NCBI RefSeq assembly: GCF_003611275.1 | Contig: NZ_CP020694.1 | Coordinates: 2,852,001-2,916,000 of the forward strand | Source: Sulfitobacter sp. D7 | GTDB taxonomy: Bacteria > Pseudomonadota > Alphaproteobacteria > Rhodobacterales > Rhodobacteraceae | Direction of reading: 5' to 3' | Length of the DNA stretch: 64,000 bases | Shown: in pieces, positions 54,848 to 63,464 of the stretch | How positions within the stretch are numbered: the stretch's first letter is position 1 | How the letters are laid out: every line of letters begins with the position of its first letter | Notes under the pieces: model-generated | Told to the model about the DNA's origin: nothing | What the model saw: only the letters and a program-made list of their open reading frames with translations | Database searches by the model: none | Program-made: the position numbers and the translations under genes

Positions 54848-56296
54848 TCAGCTATCCTCGCGCTTGTTTTTGACCGCTTTGTCTCTGACCGCCGCCTCTT
54901 CGCCGACAGCAAGGATCGGCCCGTCATCCTGCGCGGCGTCATCCTGCGCCGCGTCGCGTTCGTCTTCCAGCACATGATCCACAACCGGTTTGCGCATCAT
55001 CGCCACGATATACCACGTGCCCGCGCCAAAGACGAAAAAGTACACCACGATGAAAGCGATCAGCGAGGTCGCCACGGCAGGTGCCTCAATCGGTGCAAGG
55101 CTTTCAGAGGTTCGCAGCAGCCCGTAAACCGTGAAGGGCTGCCGCCCGACCTCGGTCGTGATCCAGCCCGCCAGCACCGCGACAAAGCCGGTCGGCCCCA
55201 TCAGCAGCGCCAACCGGTGCAACAGCGGCGCGTCGTAGAGCCGCCCCCGCAGCCGCGCGAGTGCGGCCCAAAGACCCAGCCCCAGCATCGCAAAACCAAG
55301 CGCAATCATGATGCGGAAAGACCAGAAGACAATCGCGACGGGCGGCTCATCCTCATCCGGGATCGTGTCGAGCCCCGGCAGCGGCGCGTTCAGATCATGC
55401 TTTAGGATCAGTGAAGAGAGCTTGGGGATCTCGACCGCATAATCAATGCGCTTTTCTTCGGGGTTCGGGATGCCGAAAAGGATCAGCGGTGCGCCATCTG
55501 GATGGCTGTCGTAATGCCCCTCCATCGCCATGACCTTGGCGGGCTGATGCTCCAGCGTGTTGAGGCCGTGCATGTCGCCCGCAAAAATCTGTAGCGGCGT
55601 GACCAACAGAAGCATCCACATCGCCATCGAGAACATCCGCCGCGCGGCCCGGTCGGCGTGATCGCGCAGCAAGTGCAAACCGCCAACCCCGCCCACGACC
55701 AGCGCCGTGGTCAGATAGGCCGCCAGCACCATATGCACCAACCGGTAGGGGAATGACGGGTTAAAGACGATCGCCCACCAGTCCTCGGGCACGAATTGCC
55801 CCACGTCGTTGATGCCAAAGCCCGCAGGGGTCTGCATCCAGCTGTTGACCGACAGGATCCATGTCGCCGAGGCCAGCGTGCCCAGTGCCACCAGCGCTGT
55901 GGCAAACATATGCAGCCCGTCGCCGACCCTTTTGCGGCCAAAGAGCATGATGCCAAGGAACCCGGCTTCGAGGAAGAAAGCCGAGAGGACTTCATAGGCC
56001 ATCAGCGGCCCGACAACCGGCCCTGCCTTGTCGGAAAACACCGACCAGTTTGTGCCGATCTGGTAGGACATGACGATGCCCGAGACGACCCCCATGCCAA
56101 AGGCCACGGCAAAGATTTTCTTCCAATAGTTAAAGAGCTTCAGATAGGTTTCTTCGCGTTTCCACAGCCAAAGCGCGTTCAGCACGGCCAGAAAACTCGC
56201 CAACCCGATCGAGAAAGCCGGGAAGATGATGTGAAACGAAACCGTGAATGCAAACTGCACCCGCGCTAGGATTTCGGCGGTGTAACCGTCGAGCAT
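54848..56296 (-). CDS. cydA: Cytochrome bd ubiquinol oxidase subunit I (CIO-type, short Q-loop)
   Basis: A 482-residue subunit with the hemes. VQFAFTVSFHIIFPAFSIGLA holds the heme His, AKVMAMEGHY is the quinol-binding K/E segment, and ITTEVGRQPFTVYGLLRT matches GRQPW. The Q-loop is short, as in cyanide-insensitive oxidases (CioA) rather than E. coli CydA. It oxidises ubiquinol and reduces oxygen without proton pumping. A weak promoter with the palindrome CCTATATAGG lies at 56322-56331. Its C-terminus has a duplicated AAQDD. Confidence 0.95.
   Translation of the reverse strand: MLDGYTAEILARVQFAFTVSFHIIFPAFSIGLASFLAVLNALWLWKREETYLKLFNYWKKIFAVAFGMGVVSGIVMSYQIGTNWSVFSDKAGPVVGPLMAYEVLSAFFLEAGFLGIMLFGRKRVGDGLHMFATALVALGTLASATWILSVNSWMQTPAGFGINDVGQFVPEDWWAIVFNPSFPYRLVHMVLAAYLTTALVVGGVGGLHLLRDHADRAARRMFSMAMWMLLLVTPLQIFAGDMHGLNTLEHQPAKVMAMEGHYDSHPDGAPLILFGIPNPEEKRIDYAVEIPKLSSLILKHDLNAPLPGLDTIPDEDEPPVAIVFWSFRIMIALGFAMLGLGLWAALARLRGRLYDAPLLHRLALLMGPTGFVAVLAGWITTEVGRQPFTVYGLLRTSESLAPIEAPAVATSLIAFIVVYFFVFGAGTWYIVAMMRKPVVDHVLEDERDAAQDDAAQDDGPILAVGEEAAVRDKAVKNKREDS
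54923..54952 (-). repeat. Tandem 15-base repeat near the cydA 3' end
   Basis: Two head-to-tail copies of GTCATCCTGCGCGGC (one base differs) encode the repeated DDAAQ in the acidic cytoplasmic tail. Copy number may vary by slippage without a frameshift. Confidence 0.7.
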
Positions 56297-56384
56297 GAGA
56301 AGCCCTCGCGTGTTGTTTCCTGACCTATATAGGACCGGGGGGAGGGAGAGGCACAGGCTAAATTGCCGCAGTCCTTTGCGCGCG

Positions 56385-57734
56385 CTAACTGTCGAAGGTT
56401 ATCACGACGCGCAGCCCCGGCGCGTTGTCGATCAGTTCCAGCCTTGCCCCATGCAGTTTCGCCACCCCATCGACCAGCGCCAGCCCCAGCCCATGGCCCG
56501 GCGTGCCTCGGCTGCGGTCAAGCCGGTAGAGCCGCTGCAGCACTTTGTCGCGGTCCGCCGCCGGAATGCCGGGGCCGCTGTCCGCTAAAGTGAGCACGAC
56601 CTGTCCTGCCGTCTGGTTCAACGATATCTCTACCGCTTCGGCATCGCCGGAATGGCGCAGAGCGTTCTCGATCAGATTGGCCAGCAGTTGGCCCAACAGC
56701 GCCCGGTCGCCGGTGACATGGGTCGATGTCTCCGGCAGATCGCAGAGCAAGCGTTTGCCCTGCTCCCCCGCTGCGGGCTCATAAAGCTCGATCATGGTGC
56801 GGCAAAGCGCGGCCAGATCGACGGGGGCGAAATGGGCGCGGGCGTCGCCCTGCTCTACCTGCGCCAATTGCAGCAGGGATTGGAAAATGGCCGCGATACC
56901 GTCCAACTCGGCGCGGGCGCGGGCCAGCGGCTCGGCGCGGTCCTCGCCCGTGGCCTCGGCCCGATCCAGATCGTCCAGATGCACCGAGACACGCTGTATC
57001 GGCGTCTTCAGATCATGCGCGATATCCAGTGACACCTGCCGCAACGCCGCCACAGAGGTTTCCTGCGCCCGAGCCATCTGGTTCACCGCCTCTCCGATGC
57101 GCAGCAGGTCATCCGACCAGCGTGCCCCCGGCGCGACCCTTGCTGCCAGATCGCCCGCAGTGAGCCGGTCCAGCGTGGCGCGGATCACCTCAACATGACG
57201 TTTAGAGCGTCGGGCAAGGATCAGCCCGCCCGAGAGCGCAATCAGCACCGTGGGCAGAAGGCTGACCAACAGAATGTTGACGAAAACCTCACGCAGGGCC
57301 GTGATCTCGGCCCGGCTGCGCGCGATGGTCAAAAGCCCGCCATAAAGCGTGTCGGTCAGGGTCAGATAAACCCCGGTATACTGCGCCCGCGCCGCGCCGA
57401 TTGAGACGATGTGATAGCCCTCGTTGTCCCGCGCGATGGCCCCGTTGCCGTAGATACGCCCATTCGGGCCGATATAGCTGAGGATCAGACGGTTGGGATC
57501 AGTCTCACGCGATTCCGCCTCGACCAGCCGCGCCAATGCCGAGGCGCCCGGGGCGGCGCGAAAGCCTGCCATGTCCTGCGCCAGATCGGCGCGGATGGCC
57601 TGCTCGAACGACCGCTGCGTGACCGCATAGCTTGCCGCGAGGCTTAAAAGGCTGACGATGGTGAACAAAAGCACCAGCAAAAGCGCCAGACGCAGCGGCA
57701 TCGACCGCCAGAGCCCCGCCAGCCGCGCCCTCAT
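56385..57734 (-). CDS. Membrane sensor histidine kinase
   Basis: A 449-residue kinase. TM1 is at about 15-37 and TM2 at about 150-173, flanking a periplasmic sensor of about 110 residues. HAMP-like region then H240 in VSLDIAHDLKTPIQRV, ENALRHSG (N box), DSGPGIPAADRDKV and TPGHGLGLALVDGVA (G boxes). It probably phosphorylates the adjacent OmpR-type regulator, which overlaps it by 4 bases. The stimulus is unknown; nearby degP suggests envelope or periplasmic stress. Confidence 0.92.
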   Translation of the reverse strand: MRARLAGLWRSMPLRLALLLVLLFTIVSLLSLAASYAVTQRSFEQAIRADLAQDMAGFRAAPGASALARLVEAESRETDPNRLILSYIGPNGRIYGNGAIARDNEGYHIVSIGAARAQYTGVYLTLTDTLYGGLLTIARSRAEITALREVFVNILLVSLLPTVLIALSGGLILARRSKRHVEVIRATLDRLTAGDLAARVAPGARWSDDLLRIGEAVNQMARAQETSVAALRQVSLDIAHDLKTPIQRVSVHLDDLDRAEATGEDRAEPLARARAELDGIAAIFQSLLQLAQVEQGDARAHFAPVDLAALCRTMIELYEPAAGEQGKRLLCDLPETSTHVTGDRALLGQLLANLIENALRHSGDAEAVEISLNQTAGQVVLTLADSGPGIPAADRDKVLQRLYRLDRSRGTPGHGLGLALVDGVAKLHGARLELIDNAPGLRVVITFDS

Positions 57735-58402
57735 GCGTCGATCCTATAGCCCGCGCCGCGCACGGTTTGGATCAACTCGGTGTGAAAGGGCCGGTCCACT
57801 TTGGCGCGCAACCGGCTGATGTGGGTTTCGACCACATTGGTCATCGGATCAAAAGAGATATCCCAGACGGCCTCTAGCAGCATGGTGCGCGTCTGCACCC
57901 GGCCTTTGCGGCGCATCAGATGCTCCAACAAAGCAAATTCGCGCGGCAGCAAGTCGATGTCCTGCCCGGCCCGCGTCACCCGGCGGCTGATGAGGTCCAT
58001 CGTCAGATCCCCGGCGCGCAGGGTGGTCTCCTGCTCCAACGCCTGCGGACGACGCGCCAGTGCGTTCACCCGTGCCGACAGTTCGCCAAAGGCAAAGGGT
58101 TTGACCAGATAATCATCTGCCCCGGCGTTCAGCCCGTCGATCCGGTCTTCGACCGCGCCCATTGCCGTGAGCAGCAACACCGGTGTGGCATTGCCTGCCC
58201 CGCGCAGGGTTTTCAGCAGGGTCAGCCCATCAAGTTCCGGCAGCATCCGGTCGAGGATCAGCACGTCATATTGCCCGGTGGTGGCCTGCACCAACCCGTC
58301 GCGGCCATCGGCCACCACATCCACCGCATGCCCCTCTTCGCGCAGGCCGCGCGCGATATAGGTGCTGGTGGTGGTATCGTCTTCGACAACAAGCAGTTTC
58401 AT
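57731..58402 (-). CDS. OmpR-family response regulator
   Basis: A 223-residue regulator: receiver domain with EDD at 7-9, phospho-acceptor D51 (LILDRMLPELDG) and KPF; the winged-helix DNA-binding domain lies in the last 95 residues (LLPREFALLEHLMR, TNVVETHISRLRAKVD, TVRGAGYRI). The Met at 58402 lies next to the 162-base divergent region of degP, so it may control degP and itself. Confidence 0.93.
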   Translation of the reverse strand: MKLLVVEDDTTTSTYIARGLREEGHAVDVVADGRDGLVQATTGQYDVLILDRMLPELDGLTLLKTLRGAGNATPVLLLTAMGAVEDRIDGLNAGADDYLVKPFAFGELSARVNALARRPQALEQETTLRAGDLTMDLISRRVTRAGQDIDLLPREFALLEHLMRRKGRVQTRTMLLEAVWDISFDPMTNVVETHISRLRAKVDRPFHTELIQTVRGAGYRIDA

Positions 58403-58486
58403 CGCAGTCTCATGTAGGATCACCAAAGGTTTAGGGCAAATCCGCGGCCCACGCATCCTGCGGCCTGCATTCTCACAAATTTGTAT

Positions 58487-58504
58487 AGCCCCTGCGACGG
58501 GGCT
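58487..58504. promoter_or_regulatory. Inverted repeat in the regulator/degP divergent region
   Basis: AGCCCC (58487-58492) and GGGGCT (58499-58504) flank TGCGAC. A second short palindrome ACAAATTTGT lies just upstream, near 58475-58484. The site is 61 bases before degP. It could be an operator of the neighbouring response regulator; that is inference. Confidence 0.4.
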
Positions 58505-58564
58505 GTAAAACCTGCGCCCCAAATAGGGGTCCAGAAACACCGAATGCACAGCAAGGAGCATCTC

Positions 58565-59686
58565 ATGAACCAGACCTTTTCCAAGGCCCCCCGCGCCGCC
58601 GCCCTTGCGCTGAGCGCCGCCGTCGCCGCGACCCCGATGCTGGCGCTTGCGCCCACAGCCGCGCTGGCCGTCCCGGCTGGCGGCTATGCCGACTTGGTCG
58701 AGGCCGTCTCTCCCGCCGTGGTCTTTATCGAAGTGACCGCGAAACAGCAAAGCACACAGATCCAGCAGCAACTGCCCCCCGGCATGTCCGAAGAACTGCG
58801 CCGCCGGTTTGAACATATGCTGCCCGACCAACCCGGCGCCGAAGCGACTCCGCGCCAAGGTCTGGGGTCCGGTTTCATCATCTCCGAAGATGGCCAAATC
58901 GTGACAAACCACCACGTCGTCGCAGGCGCCGAGACGGTAACCGTGAAGCTCGCCGATGGCCGCAGCTTTGACGCCGAGGTCGTGGGCAGCGACGCGATGA
59001 CCGACATCGCGCTGCTAAAGGTCGCCGCGGATGTGGACCTGCCCAAGGTGGACTTCGGCACCTCCAAGACCCTGCGCGTCGGCGATGAAGTCGTGGCCGT
59101 GGGCAACCCCTTTGGTCTTGGCGGCACCGTGACTTCGGGCATCATTTCGGCCCTGTCGCGTGACATTCAGGCCGGGCCGTTCGATGATTTCATCCAGACC
59201 GACGCGGCGATCAACCGCGGCAACTCCGGCGGGCCGCTGTTTAACAACGATGGCGAAGTCGTGGGCGTGAACACCGCGATCCTGTCGCCGGGTGGCGGCT
59301 CTGTCGGGATCGGCTTCTCGGTGCCTTCTGACCTCGTGCAGACCATCGTGGCCGATCTGGCCGATGACGGCTTGGTCGAGCGTGGCTGGCTGGGTGTGCA
59401 AATCCGGCAGATGACCCCCGAGGTCGCCAATGTGCTGGGCTATGACGAGCCGCGCGGCGCGGTGATCGAAGCGGTTTCCGAGGACAGCCCCGCCGCCAAA
59501 GCGGGCCTTAAGAAAGGTGATATCATCCTGTCCTTCGGCGACACAGAGGTGGACGATCTGCGCGACCTGACCCGCGCGGTGGCAACCACCACGCCTGAGA
59601 CGGCGGCAGAGGTTGTCGTGCTGCGCAAAGGATCTGAGCAGACCCTCGACGTGACCGTGGGCACGCTGGAACCCAAGCCGGCGTGA
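58565..59686 (+). CDS. Periplasmic Do-like (HtrA/DegP) serine protease
   Basis: A 373-residue protease. A signal peptide ends near residue 36 (PTAALAV). The trypsin domain carries H117 (TNHHVVAG), D147 (DIALLK) and S221 (NRGNSGGPLF). One PDZ domain follows (about 282-365), so it is the short form rather than the two-PDZ DegP. It degrades or refolds damaged periplasmic proteins. AAGGAG precedes the start. It is probably controlled by the divergent two-component pair. Confidence 0.93.
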   Translation: MNQTFSKAPRAAALALSAAVAATPMLALAPTAALAVPAGGYADLVEAVSPAVVFIEVTAKQQSTQIQQQLPPGMSEELRRRFEHMLPDQPGAEATPRQGLGSGFIISEDGQIVTNHHVVAGAETVTVKLADGRSFDAEVVGSDAMTDIALLKVAADVDLPKVDFGTSKTLRVGDEVVAVGNPFGLGGTVTSGIISALSRDIQAGPFDDFIQTDAAINRGNSGGPLFNNDGEVVGVNTAILSPGGGSVGIGFSVPSDLVQTIVADLADDGLVERGWLGVQIRQMTPEVANVLGYDEPRGAVIEAVSEDSPAAKAGLKKGDIILSFGDTEVDDLRDLTRAVATTTPETAAEVVVLRKGSEQTLDVTVGTLEPKPA

Positions 59687-59759
59687 TCCATGCCTTCCCG
59701 GCGCCCCTCATGTCGCCGGGAAACCCCAGCCCTTAACCCTCGCCGGGGCTGGGCAGCCT

Positions 59760-59791
59760 GCCCCGGTGGTCCTGCACTGCCGGGGCTTTTT
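59760..59791 (+). terminator. Terminator of the degP-like gene
   Basis: GCCCCGG (59760-59766) pairs with CCGGGGC (59780-59786) and TTTTT follows. It overlaps the stop of the convergent FixJ-type gene. A further hairpin (CCCCAGCCC with GGGGCTGGG, 59724-59753) lies upstream. Confidence 0.8.
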
Positions 59792-60428
59792 ACGCGCGCT
59801 CGCTGTCTTCGGCTGAGGCGGGCGGCGCATTGTGAATATGAAAGCGCACCAGTTCCGCGACCGAATTCGCCTCAAGCTTGCGCATCACCCGCGCGCGGTG
59901 CACCTCAACCGTTTTGATGGAGATATCCATCTCACTGCCGATCTCACGGTTCGAGAGCCCCGCCACCACCCGTTCAAAAACCCGATGCTCTTGCGGGGTG
60001 AGCCGGGCCAGCAGCTGCGCATTCTCTACCTCGGCCTCTTCGCCCTTGCGCCGCGCGGCATCGGCCTGAAGGGCGGTGTTGATGAGGTCGAGCATGTTCT
60101 GGTTGTTGAAGGGTTTTTCGATGAAATCCACCGCGCCTGCCTTCATCGCCGTCACGGCGGTAGAGACATCGCCGAAGGCCGTCATCAAGATCAGCGGCAC
60201 TTTGATCCCCCGCGCATTCAGCGCCTTTTGCAGTTCTAGCCCGCTCATCCCCGGCATCCGTACATCGCTGACGAGGCAGCAGTTGCCACTGTCCTCATAG
60301 CTGTCGAGGAACGCGGCCGCCGATGCAAATGGAATCGCGCGCAGCCCGACAGACCCCAGCAACCACACCAGAGACTCCCGCACCGCGGCGTCATCATCAA
60401 CGACGTAAACGATCCCGTTTTCTGACAT
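59790..60428 (-). CDS. FixJ/NarL-type response regulator
   Basis: A 212-residue regulator. The receiver domain has VVDDDAAVRESL and D55 (LVSDVRMPGMSG), with FIEKPF. A LuxR-type helix-turn-helix lies in the C-terminal third (ARLTPQEHRVFERVVAGLSN, IGSEMDISIKTVEVHRARVM). The acidic end is variable. It starts 1 base after the kinase stop; the pair resembles FixLJ, DctSR and similar systems. Confidence 0.92.
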   Translation of the reverse strand: MSENGIVYVVDDDAAVRESLVWLLGSVGLRAIPFASAAAFLDSYEDSGNCCLVSDVRMPGMSGLELQKALNARGIKVPLILMTAFGDVSTAVTAMKAGAVDFIEKPFNNQNMLDLINTALQADAARRKGEEAEVENAQLLARLTPQEHRVFERVVAGLSNREIGSEMDISIKTVEVHRARVMRKLEANSVAELVRFHIHNAPPASAEDSERA

Positions 60429-60429
60429 T

Positions 60430-62946
60430 TTACTTTTGCACCTCCAGCGGCAGACGCACGCTCAGGCAGGCCCCCTCTGCATCGGATTTCGTCACGGCGA
60501 TTGTCCCGCCATGCGACAGAACGATCGTTTCGCAAATCGCCAGCCCCACGCCAAGCCCCTTGTCCTTGGTCGAGCGGAAGGCGCTGAAGGCCGTCTGCGC
60601 AGGCATGTCCGGGGCAAATCCGCGGCCCGCATCGGCCACGACGATCACGATCTCCTCCGCCTCGCACCGCGCAGAAACCGAAACTTCGGCATCAGGGCGA
60701 CCCGCTTCCCGGCAGGCATCAATGCCGTTCTTGATCAGGTTGATCAAAAGCTGCTCAATCTCGATCCGGGCGCAGGTCAACTCGACCTCCCCACATTGAT
60801 CGTCGATCTCCACGGCGACGCCGGTGGCCGAGCTTTCCGGCTGGATCAACAGTTGCACCGAGCGCAGGATATCTTCGAAGCGCACCGCATGGCGGTCGGC
60901 ATCGTCACTGTGCAGATAGTTCGACATGGACCGCAGGATGGCGCTGGCCCGTTCCGATTGGCTTTGCATATTATTAAGCACGGCGATCATATCCTCTCTC
61001 TCAAGCTGGTCGTTCTTGGCCCGCAACACACAGCCTGCGGCAAAATTGTGAATAGCCGCTAAAGGCTGGTTCAATTCATGGGCGATGGCAGCGGTCATCT
61101 GGCCCAATGTCTCGCGCCGGTTGAGCAGTTGCAGCGCCGTTTCATGGCGGTGCAACCGCTCTTCGCGCTCGACCTTTTCGGTGATGTCGGATGCGATGGT
61201 CAAAAGCCCGCCTGCGGCCACGGGGTAATCCGTCACCTCCAACCAGCGCCCCTTGGAAGACCGCGCACGAAAGAACTTGGCCGGGGTGTTGCGCCGATCG
61301 CGCCGCTGCTCGCTCCAGCGGACCTTGCCTTCGGCGGTCGTGGCCAGTGTGCCGGTTCGCGTGAAATGCGCGAGCAACTCATCAAAGTGCTTTCCGATGA
61401 TGTCGCCGTCCATCCCGGCGTAGGTCGCGCGGTATTCCTCGTTGCAATAGACCAAGCGGTCGTTGCTGTCGAAAAGCGCCACCATGGTCGAGATGGTCTC
61501 AAAAGCCAGCGCCAGCGCCTCCAGCGCGCTTTTGCGCTCAGTCTCGGCCATGGCGATTTCGGTCATGTCGAAACAGGTGCCGCGATAGCCTGCCAATTGA
61601 GCGTGGCTGTCAAAAAAGGGTTTGCCCGACATGTCGATTTGCCGCGCCCGCCCATCCCCGAGGGGCAGAACCAACCGCAAGTCCCGGAACGGCGCCCGGG
61701 CGGCCAATCTTTGCTGAAGCTGGTCGAAATCGCCTTGGTCTTGCGCCAGATCGGCCTCGGCGAGGGTCTTGCCCAGAGCGAAAATCGGGGTTTCCGCATC
61801 GGTTTGACGGCCCCCGCCGGACAGGAAGGTGAACCGCCCATCGGCGTCCATCTCCCAGACCCAATCGGTCGCGCTTTCGGTGAAATCGCGAAACCGGGTT
61901 TCGCTTTCCACCAGATCGGTGAGGACGTTCTGCTGATCCGTAACATCTTGGATCGCGGCCAAAAGATGCACCTGACGCCCCCGGTTCAAGCGGCGAATGC
62001 AGGTGCGCGCTTCGATCTGGCGACCGTTGGCGGCCAGAAACTTTACATTCTCGACCACGTCGCGGGGGCGGCTGCCAGCCATATGCAGGTTGTTGCGGAT
62101 CGTGGCGCGGCTGCGCGGCTCGACAAAGCTTTGGCCCTGCTGCCACATCTCGCGCAGACTCTGCGCATCGCGGCCCAAGAGCGCCTCCACCTCGGGAGAG
62201 ACATCAACCAGCGCGCCCTCTTGATCCCATTCCAGATAGCCCACCCCCGCCACCTCAGCCGCGAGCGCGTGTTTCGCCGCGCTGACCTCTGCGTCATGCA
62301 CCGCGTCCTGCGAGGCGGAGCGGTCCATTATCATCACCAGCACCCCCACCACCTGCCCCCGGTCGGATAGGGGCTGATAGATCGCCGCCCCTTGGGAGCG
62401 GGCCAGAACCGGGCGCGAGAAATCGAAACGCCATGTGACCTGCCGCCCGGCCAGCGCCTTTTCGAGGTTGTCCGACACCTCCTCCAGCAGGTCCGGCGGG
62501 ATAATCTGCGACAGGTGTTTGCCCACGATCTCATCGGCGGATTTCCCAAAGGAGGCGCTATAGGCATCATTGACGAAGGCATAGGTCATATCCGGTGTCA
62601 GAAAGGCCGCCTGCACGGGCACATCGTTCAGTAAATCGGGCAGTTTCCTGCGGGTCTCATCGGAGTTGGCGCTGCCCTGAAGCTTGCGTCGGTTGCGCAT
62701 CACGCGCCAAACCTGCGCCACCAGAACGGCAAATGCGGCGGTCGCAAAGACCAGCTCGATCGGGTCACTATAGGCCCCGCCGCGCGGCGCAGACGCCAGC
62801 ACCACGGCGATATACATCGACAAAACCGCGATCTCGCCAGCCACGGCAAACCGGTTTACCGCATCGCCAACCTGCTTTGCGATCATCACGCCGGACAAGA
62901 CGATTCCACACAGCGCAATCAATGTGAACGCCGCGACCAAGCTCAT
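60430..62946 (-). CDS. Multi-PAS hybrid-like sensor histidine kinase
   Basis: An 838-residue kinase. Two N-terminal helices (about 5-25 and 30-52, with a third near 60-80) are followed by about four PAS domains (segments such as DVPVQAAFLTPDMTYAFVND, VGYLEWDQEGALVDVSPEV, RDFTESATDWVWEMDADG and TMVALFDSNDRLVYCNEEY). The kinase core has H around residue 622 in AAIAHELNQPLAAIHNF, then LINLIKNGIDAC and GLGVGLAICETI. There is no heme signature that I can confirm. AGAGG stands 5 bases before the ATG at 62946. Confidence 0.9.
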   Translation of the reverse strand: MSLVAAFTLIALCGIVLSGVMIAKQVGDAVNRFAVAGEIAVLSMYIAVVLASAPRGGAYSDPIELVFATAAFAVLVAQVWRVMRNRRKLQGSANSDETRRKLPDLLNDVPVQAAFLTPDMTYAFVNDAYSASFGKSADEIVGKHLSQIIPPDLLEEVSDNLEKALAGRQVTWRFDFSRPVLARSQGAAIYQPLSDRGQVVGVLVMIMDRSASQDAVHDAEVSAAKHALAAEVAGVGYLEWDQEGALVDVSPEVEALLGRDAQSLREMWQQGQSFVEPRSRATIRNNLHMAGSRPRDVVENVKFLAANGRQIEARTCIRRLNRGRQVHLLAAIQDVTDQQNVLTDLVESETRFRDFTESATDWVWEMDADGRFTFLSGGGRQTDAETPIFALGKTLAEADLAQDQGDFDQLQQRLAARAPFRDLRLVLPLGDGRARQIDMSGKPFFDSHAQLAGYRGTCFDMTEIAMAETERKSALEALALAFETISTMVALFDSNDRLVYCNEEYRATYAGMDGDIIGKHFDELLAHFTRTGTLATTAEGKVRWSEQRRDRRNTPAKFFRARSSKGRWLEVTDYPVAAGGLLTIASDITEKVEREERLHRHETALQLLNRRETLGQMTAAIAHELNQPLAAIHNFAAGCVLRAKNDQLEREDMIAVLNNMQSQSERASAILRSMSNYLHSDDADRHAVRFEDILRSVQLLIQPESSATGVAVEIDDQCGEVELTCARIEIEQLLINLIKNGIDACREAGRPDAEVSVSARCEAEEIVIVVADAGRGFAPDMPAQTAFSAFRSTKDKGLGVGLAICETIVLSHGGTIAVTKSDAEGACLSVRLPLEVQK

Positions 62947-63104
62947 GCGCACCTCTACTTTCCGTTGAAACTTCGGCTTTTTCCGCCGCCATGTCTATTG
63001 GGGGAAACCCTGACAGGCGGTCATTAACCATGTCCTTGGATGGCCATACGACCGACTGAAATGATATCGTGAAAATATATCCCGAAATTTCAGGACCTTG
63101 TTCA

Positions 63105-63116
63105 CCCCTGTAGGGG
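63105..63116. promoter_or_regulatory. CCCCT-GT-AGGGG dyad upstream of the PAS kinase
   Basis: A perfect inverted repeat in the 284-base region between the kinase gene and the small gene at 63231, about 160 bases from the kinase start. It is a candidate binding site for one of the LuxR-type regulators nearby. The rest of the region is AT-richer than its surroundings and holds no other feature I can support. Confidence 0.4.
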
Positions 63117-63230
63117 ATAACCCTGATTTGGCTGGGGCTTTGCCCAATTGGCGTCGAAATTCGGGCTCGGTACTCTGTGCCCCACCACGGAATTGGCCGT
63201 GAGATTTAAGCTCAATATTCGGATTAGCCA

Positions 63231-63452
63231 GTGACAAATAGTGAAACCCCAGACTCGCATCCCTTTGAGGGAACGACGAAACAGAGCAAGGCGCCAACCA
63301 AAGCCGATCTGATGGAGATCCGCAGCCTCTACGCTCAGGCCGACGCAATGGCCGAGGCTGCCGAGAAACCCGACGATGAGGATCAGCCCCACGCGGCGGC
63401 CCCGCCCCCGGCGCAGTCAAAACTGCCCGACAGGCAGAGTGATGCGGGCTGA
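63231..63452 (+). CDS. Small hypothetical protein
   Basis: A 73-residue acidic, Pro/Ala-rich protein with a central helix (KADLMEIRSLYAQADAMAEAAE). It starts at GTG and has no clear Shine-Dalgarno. No family was recognised. It stands between two regulators, facing the right one; it might be spurious. Confidence 0.4.
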   Translation: MTNSETPDSHPFEGTTKQSKAPTKADLMEIRSLYAQADAMAEAAEKPDDEDQPHAAAPPPAQSKLPDRQSDAG

Positions 63453-63464
63453 GCGCCGGGCGCG

